DNA of 64,000 bases from Mesorhizobium sp. B2-3-12. GTDB lineage: Bacteria; Pseudomonadota; Alphaproteobacteria; Rhizobiales; Rhizobiaceae. The stretch covers positions 620,001 to 684,000 of the forward strand of contig NZ_VFVR01000002.1 of NCBI RefSeq assembly GCF_006442205.1, written 5' to 3'. A program made the position numbers and the translations under genes. The notes beneath the pieces are model-generated. The model ran no database searches and was not told where the DNA came from. It was given only the letters and a program-made list of their open reading frames with translations. Below are positions 59,666 to 64,000 of this stretch, piece by piece; position 1 is the stretch's first letter; the number at the start of each line of letters is the position of its first letter.

Positions 59666-60658
59666 TCAGCCCTTGCCTACGCGATTGAAAAGCCGCGCAT
59701 AAACCTCTCCCACAATCCCGCGCCGGAACACCAGCACGCAGACCATGAAGATCAGCCCGGTGGCGATCGTCACCGGGAAACCTGACGTGGCCAGCGTGTT
59801 TTCCAGGCCGACGACGAGGCTGGCGCCGATGATGGGGCCGACCATGGTGCCGATGCCGCCGAGGAGCGTCATCAGGATCACCTCGCCCGACATCTGCCAG
59901 GTGACGTCGGTGAGGGTGGCGAACTGGAAGACGATCGCCTTGAGCGAGCCGGCGAGCCCGGCCAGCGCGGCGGACATGACGAAGGCGCCGAGTTTGTAGC
60001 TGGCTACGGAATAGCCCAGCGAAATGGCGCGGTTCTCGTTTTCGCGGATCGAGCACAGGATCATGCCGAAGGGCGAATTGACGATCCGCCAGATGGCGAA
60101 GACGCCGATCAGGACCACGGCAAGCACGAAATAATACATGTTCATCGAGACGTTCAGGTCGAGGACGCCGAAGAGCATGCCGCGCGGCACGCCCTGGATG
60201 CCGTCCTCGCCTTGCGTGAACGGCGCCTGGACGCAAAAGAAGAAGAACATCTGCGACAGCGCCAGCGTGATCATGGCGAAATAGATGCCTTGCCGGCGAA
60301 TGGCGAAGAAGCCCATGACGAGGCCGAGCAGTGCCGCGCCCGCCATGCCGAGCAGGATGCCGGCTTCGGGCGGCCAGCCCCAGACCTTGACGGCGTGCGC
60401 GGTGAAATAGGCGGCGCCGCCAAAAAAGGTGGCGTGGCCGAAGGACAGCAGCCCGGTATAGCCGAGCAGGAGATTGAAGGCGCAGGCGAACAGCGCGAAG
60501 CACAGCATCTTCATCAGGAAGATCGGGTAGACGAAGAAGGGGGCTGCCAGCAGCGCCAGTATGCCGAGCGCGACAATCGTCCATTCGAGCCATGCCGAGG
60601 GTTTGGCCGATGCCTCGCGAAGGCTGAGAGCGGCCATGTCGGATGTTTCTTCCGCCAT
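59666..60658 (-). CDS. livM: Branched-chain-type ABC transporter, permease LivM
   Basis: Membrane protein of 330 residues with about ten spans: TIVALGILALLAAPFFVYPI, LCFALFACAFNLLLGYTGLL, SFGHATFFGGAAYFTAHAVK, and the contact loop RENENRAISLGYSVASYKLG near 225, GGIGTMVGPIIGASLVVGLE. ATG 60658 follows AAGGG; ATG 60667 is an overlapping alternative. Part of the binding protein-livG-livF-livH-livM operon. Substrate could be branched-chain amino acids, amides or aromatics. Confidence 0.9.
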   Translation of the reverse strand: MAEETSDMAALSLREASAKPSAWLEWTIVALGILALLAAPFFVYPIFLMKMLCFALFACAFNLLLGYTGLLSFGHATFFGGAAYFTAHAVKVWGWPPEAGILLGMAGAALLGLVMGFFAIRRQGIYFAMITLALSQMFFFFCVQAPFTQGEDGIQGVPRGMLFGVLDLNVSMNMYYFVLAVVLIGVFAIWRIVNSPFGMILCSIRENENRAISLGYSVASYKLGAFVMSAALAGLAGSLKAIVFQFATLTDVTWQMSGEVILMTLLGGIGTMVGPIIGASLVVGLENTLATSGFPVTIATGLIFMVCVLVFRRGIVGEVYARLFNRVGKG

Positions 60659-60659
60659 G

Positions 60660-61547
60660 TCAGGCATCCCTTCCGAACAGGCCGGCCGGCCGGACCAGGA
60701 GCACGATCGCCATGATGACGAAGACGACGAGGTTGGAGGCCTCGGGGTAGAAGACCTTGGTCAGGCCTTCGGCCAGCCCAAGCATGTAGCCGGTGACGAT
60801 GGCGCCGAGGATCGAACCCATGCCGCCGACCACGACCACCGCGAAGACGACGATGATGAGGTCCGACCCCATCAGCGGGCTGACCTGGTAGACGGGTGCC
60901 GCCAGTATGCCGGCCAGCCCGGCAAGGGCGGAGCCGAGGCCGTAGGTGAGGGTCAAAAGCAACGGCACGTTGACGCCGAAGGCCTGGACGAGGCGGGGAT
61001 TCTCGGTTGCGGCGCGCAGGTAGGACCCGAGCCTGGTCTTCTCGATCAGCGCCCAGGTTCCGAAGCAGACGATCGCCGAGGCGATTACGACCCAGCCGCG
61101 ATAATTGGGCAGGAACATGAAGCCGAGATTGGTGCCTCCGGCAAGCAGCGGCGGCACGGCGTAGGGGTTTCCCGACACGCCGTAATAGTAGCGGAAGATG
61201 CCTTCGAGCACGAGCGCGAGGCCGAAGGTGAAGAGCAGGCCGTAGAGCGGATCAGTGTCGTAGAGCCTGGACAGCGCCAGGCGTTCGACGACGACGCCGA
61301 ACAGGCCGACGATCAGCGGCGCCAGGACCAGCGCCGGCCAATAGCCGATGCCGAGATGGGTGAGCAGGAGATAGCCTGTGAAGGCGCCGAGCATATATTG
61401 GGCGCCATGGGCGAAATTGATGACGCGCAGCAGGCCGAAGATCACGGCCAGGCCGAGGCTCAGCATGGCGTAGAAGGAGCCGTTGATCAGGCCGACCAGC
61501 AACTGGCCGAGCAATGCCTGGACGGGGATGCCGAAGATCATCGTCAT
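60660..61547 (-). CDS. livH: Branched-chain-type ABC transporter, permease LivH
   Basis: Membrane protein of 295 residues: LLGQLLVGLINGSFYAMLSL at the N-terminus, GLAVIFGLLRVINFAHGAQY, RAATENPRLVQAFGVNVPLL (contact loop near 195), VVVGGMGSILGAIVTGYMLG. Start placed at ATG 61547 (MTMIFGI); GTG 61562, five codons earlier, overlaps the livF end. No clear ribosome binding site; translation is probably coupled. Confidence 0.9.
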   Translation of the reverse strand: MTMIFGIPVQALLGQLLVGLINGSFYAMLSLGLAVIFGLLRVINFAHGAQYMLGAFTGYLLLTHLGIGYWPALVLAPLIVGLFGVVVERLALSRLYDTDPLYGLLFTFGLALVLEGIFRYYYGVSGNPYAVPPLLAGGTNLGFMFLPNYRGWVVIASAIVCFGTWALIEKTRLGSYLRAATENPRLVQAFGVNVPLLLTLTYGLGSALAGLAGILAAPVYQVSPLMGSDLIIVVFAVVVVGGMGSILGAIVTGYMLGLAEGLTKVFYPEASNLVVFVIMAIVLLVRPAGLFGRDA

Positions 61548-61554
61548 GGCGCCA

Positions 61555-62265
61555 TCATACACCCAGGATTTCGTGGAGCAGCGTCATGCGGTCCGCCAGT
61601 TCGCCGGTGGGAAACCCGGCCACGACCTTGCCGTGCTCCATCAGGTAGAAACGGTCGGCGACACGGCTGGCGAAGCGGAAATTCTGCTCGACCAGCAGGA
61701 TGGTCATGCCGCGCTTCTTCAACGTCACCAAGAGCTCGCCGATGCGCTGCACGATGACAGGTGCGAGGCCCTCGGTCGGCTCGTCCAGGAGCAGCATCTT
61801 GACGCCGGTGCGCAGCATGCGCGCGATCGCCAGCATCTGCTGTTCGCCGCCCGACAGCCGCGTGCCGGGACTGTTGCGCCGCTCCTTCAGATTGGGGAAG
61901 AGATCGAAGATTTCCTCGACGCTCATGCCGCCCAGGGCGACGACCGGTGGCAGCACCAGGTTCTCGTCGACGGTCAGCGTCGAGAAGATGCCGCGTTCCT
62001 CCGGCACGAAGCCGATGCCTTGATGGGCGGTGCGGTGCAGCGGCAGCCGCATCAGGTCCACGCCGTCGAAAACGACCTGCCCGGTTCGCCGGCGGATCAG
62101 GCCCATGATGGCGCGCAGCGTCGTCGTCTTGCCGACGCCGTTGCGGCCGAGCAGCGTCACCGTCTCGCCGGCAAACACATCCAGGTCGACGCCGTGCAGC
62201 GCATGGCCTTCGCCATACCAGGCGTTGAGGCCGCTGACCGCAAGCAGGGGCGAAGCACTAGTCAT
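61555..62265 (-). CDS. livF: Branched-chain-type ABC transporter, ATP-binding LivF
   Basis: ATPase of 236 residues: Walker A TLLGRNGVGKTTTLRAIMGL near 36, Q-loop IGFVPEERGIFSTLTVDENL, signature TRLSGGEQQMLAIARML near 135, Walker B MLLLDEPTEGLAPVIVQRIG, switch LLVEQNFRFASRVADRF. ATG 62265 (MTSASPLL) overlaps the livG end by eight bases. Confidence 0.92.
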   Translation of the reverse strand: MTSASPLLAVSGLNAWYGEGHALHGVDLDVFAGETVTLLGRNGVGKTTTLRAIMGLIRRRTGQVVFDGVDLMRLPLHRTAHQGIGFVPEERGIFSTLTVDENLVLPPVVALGGMSVEEIFDLFPNLKERRNSPGTRLSGGEQQMLAIARMLRTGVKMLLLDEPTEGLAPVIVQRIGELLVTLKKRGMTILLVEQNFRFASRVADRFYLMEHGKVVAGFPTGELADRMTLLHEILGV

Positions 62266-63037
62266 CGGCGGTGCCCATATAGGCAACCTTGACGCGCTCG
62301 TCACGGCTGACGGTGGCGTAGTCGCCGGCGGCAAGCACCTCGCCGCGCTGCATCACCGTTATCCAGTCGCAGAGATCGGCCACTACGGTCAGATTGTGCT
62401 CGACCATCAATATCGCGCGGTCCTCGGCCACCGAACGGATGAGGGCGGAAACCGTGGCGACGTCCTCGTGCCCCATGCCGGCCATCGGCTCGTCGAGCAA
62501 CAGCACTTTCGGATCCAGCGCCAGGGTCGTGGCGATCTCGAGCACGCGTTTCCTGCCATAGGAGAGATCGCTTGCCAGCCTGTTCCTGGCATCGTCGAGA
62601 CCGACGGAGCGCAGCAGCTCCATGGCGCGCGGCGTCAACCGGTCGAGTGCGGCCAGCGAACGCCAGAACTGGACGCCAAGCCCGGCCGGACGCTGCAGCG
62701 CGACGCGCACATTGTCGAGCACGCTGAGATGCGGAAAGATCGCCGATATCTGGAACGAGCGCACCAGCCCCATGCGCGCAACCCTGGCCGGCGGCGTGCG
62801 GGTGATGTCCTGGCCGAGCAACTCGATCCTGCCGCTGGTCGGCGCCAGGAATTTGGTCAGCAGGTTGAAGACGGTGGTCTTGCCGGCGCCGTTGGGTCCG
62901 ATCAAGGCATGGATCTTGCGACGGCGGACATCGAGGTCGACATTTTTGACGGCGACGAAGCCGGCAAAGTCACGCCGCAGGCCGCGGGCGGAAAGCACCA
63001 CTCGCGGTTCTTTGTCGGTCAGGTCAGGCGGCGCCAT
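62258..63037 (-). CDS. livG: Branched-chain-type ABC transporter, ATP-binding LivG
   Basis: ATPase of 259 residues: Walker A ALIGPNGAGKTTVFNLLTKF near 46, Q-loop MGLVRSFQISAIFPHLSVLD, signature DLSYGRKRVLEIATTLAL, Walker B VLLLDEPMAGMGHEDVATVS, switch ILMVEHNLTVVADLCD. Start placed at ATG 63037 (MAPPDL); GTG 63052, which overlaps the binding-protein stop as GTGA, is equally possible. The signature reads LSYGRKR in place of LSGGQQR. Confidence 0.9.
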   Translation of the reverse strand: MAPPDLTDKEPRVVLSARGLRRDFAGFVAVKNVDLDVRRRKIHALIGPNGAGKTTVFNLLTKFLAPTSGRIELLGQDITRTPPARVARMGLVRSFQISAIFPHLSVLDNVRVALQRPAGLGVQFWRSLAALDRLTPRAMELLRSVGLDDARNRLASDLSYGRKRVLEIATTLALDPKVLLLDEPMAGMGHEDVATVSALIRSVAEDRAILMVEHNLTVVADLCDWITVMQRGEVLAAGDYATVSRDERVKVAYMGTADD

Positions 63038-63048
63038 GGCCGCGCCGG

Positions 63049-64000
63049 TCACTGGGCCGCCGTCGCGCAGCCGCTGTCCTTTTCGCTCAGGAAAGCCTCC
63101 TTGCCGGGAATGGTGGCGAGATACTTGTAGTAGTCCCAATCCTTGGTGCTCTCGCTCGGTGCCTTGACCTGGTAGAGATACATGTCGTGCACCATGTTGC
63201 CGTCGGCCTGCACCTTGCCGCCGGTAATGACGGCGTCGTCGACGGGCAGCGAATGGAGCTGCTTGGCGACCGCTTCGGTCTCGTCGGTGCCGGCCTTGTC
63301 GATCGCCTTCAAATATTGCGTCACAGCCGAATAGGTCGCGGCCTGGATCATGTTGGGCATGCGGTTGGTGCGCTTGAAGAAGCGCTGCCCGAACTCGCGG
63401 CTCTTGTCGTCGCGGTCCCAGTAATAGCCCTCGGTCAGCACGACGCCTTGCGCGGCCTGCAGGCCGAGCCCATGCACCTCGGCCAGCGTGAACAGAAGCG
63501 CTGCCAGGCGCTGGCCGCCCTGGACGATGCCGAATTCGGCCGCCTGCTTGATGGAATTGGAGGTGTCGAGACCGGCATTGGCCAGGCCGATGACCTTTGC
63601 GCCCGACGACTGTGCCTGCAGCAGGAAGGACGAATAGTCGGTCGATCCGAGGGGGTACCGCACTTCGCCCAGCACCTTGCCGCCATGGCTCTCAACGAAT
63701 TTGGATGTCTGCTCCTTCAGCGAATAGCCGAAGGCATAATCGACGGTGACGAAGAACCAGCTGTCGCCGCCCTGCTGGACGAGGGAGCCGCCGGTTCCCA
63801 CCGCCTGCGAGTGGGTGTCATAGGCCCAGTGGAAACCGTAGGGCGAGCATTGCTTGCCGGTGAGGTCGGTGGTCGCCGCACCGGTGACGATGTCGATCTT
63901 CTTCTTTTCCTTGGAAATCCCTTGCACGGCGAGCGCGACAGAAGAGGTCGTCAGCTCCATGATGGCATCGACCTGCTCGGTGTCATACCATTGGCGGGCG
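63049..64000 (-). CDS. Branched-chain-type ABC transporter, periplasmic binding protein (partial)
   Basis: LivJ-like binding protein, C-terminal 316 residues; the frame stays open through base 64000, so the N-terminus and signal peptide lie outside. Visible: ARQWYDTEQVDAIMELTTSS at the window edge, TGKQCSPYGFHWAYDTHSQA, SWFFVTVDYAFGYSLKEQTS, GEVRYPLGSTDYSSFLLQAQ, SGAKVIGLANAGLDTSNSIK and RTNRMPNMIQAATYSAVTQY. The fold words match amide/urea/aromatic-acid and amino acid receptors; the ligand cannot be named. First gene of the liv operon. Confidence 0.9.
   Translation of the reverse strand, partial: ARQWYDTEQVDAIMELTTSSVALAVQGISKEKKKIDIVTGAATTDLTGKQCSPYGFHWAYDTHSQAVGTGGSLVQQGGDSWFFVTVDYAFGYSLKEQTSKFVESHGGKVLGEVRYPLGSTDYSSFLLQAQSSGAKVIGLANAGLDTSNSIKQAAEFGIVQGGQRLAALLFTLAEVHGLGLQAAQGVVLTEGYYWDRDDKSREFGQRFFKRTNRMPNMIQAATYSAVTQYLKAIDKAGTDETEAVAKQLHSLPVDDAVITGGKVQADGNMVHDMYLYQVKAPSESTKDWDYYKYLATIPGKEAFLSEKDSGCATAAQ

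Overview
The window looks like a chromosomal segment of an alphaproteobacterial rhizobium, most likely Mesorhizobium or a close Phyllobacteriaceae relative. This rests on high GC, on the hslV-GNAT-DUF2585-hslU and hisB-DUF2628-hisH-hisA-hisF-hisE-coaA layouts, on rhizobial-type inositol genes (iolR, and iolC fused to DUF2090), on MocDEF-type proteins, and on several intergenic palindromic repeats of the kind scattered through rhizobial genomes. No rRNA, tRNA, CRISPR array, insertion sequence or phage gene was recognised.

Region by region. (1) 1-17.2 kb is a cyclitol region: iolD (cut by the window edge), iolC and iolR on the minus strand with an IolY-like dehydrogenase opposite; a WYL regulator facing a LysE exporter; aroG with a readable leader-peptide attenuator; then an SDR, iolG and a FrcBCA-type ABC importer under a LacI regulator, facing a mocDEF-like oxygenase-ferredoxin-reductase operon. 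Together these suggest uptake, O-demethylation and oxidation of inositol or methylated inositols (pinitol or rhizopine type). (2) 17.2-28.7 kb is housekeeping: a DUF1402 protein, the hslVU protease operon with two inserted genes, the histidine operon with an inserted arginase-like gene, coaA, and a DegP-type protease. (3) 28.8-41.2 kb is mixed: an MBL-fold hydrolase coupled to a PPi-PFK-like kinase, an L,D-transpeptidase lipoprotein, a LysE exporter, a large autotransporter, a TPR protein, and xylose genes xylB and xylA.

(4) 41.2-50.1 kb is a carnitine/betaine operon: a GlxA-type regulator facing BKACE, an HD-domain protein, L-carnitine dehydrogenase, acyl-CoA dehydrogenase, an ADP-forming acyl-CoA ligase, CaiD and an alpha/beta hydrolase. 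The set fits a beta-oxidation-like route from gamma-butyrobetaine or crotonobetaine through L-carnitine to glycine betaine. (5) 50.1-59.7 kb has a GntR regulator, a polyamine-type ABC importer, a cytoplasmic gamma-glutamyltransferase-family enzyme, an oxalate-CoA-ligase-like enzyme, a ketopantoate-reductase-like enzyme and a broken LprI/DUF1311 gene. (6) 59.7-64 kb is a branched-chain-type amide ABC transporter whose binding protein is cut by the window edge.

The most interesting signals are the aroG attenuator, whose short leader reads Tyr-Trp-Tyr-Phe followed by mutually exclusive hairpins; the mocDEF/cyclitol module with a shared operator-like word; a carnitine operon whose dehydrogenase ends in a lysine-rich tail; the perfect WYL/LysE intergenic palindrome; and several long inverted-repeat elements, one with perfect 53-base arms.
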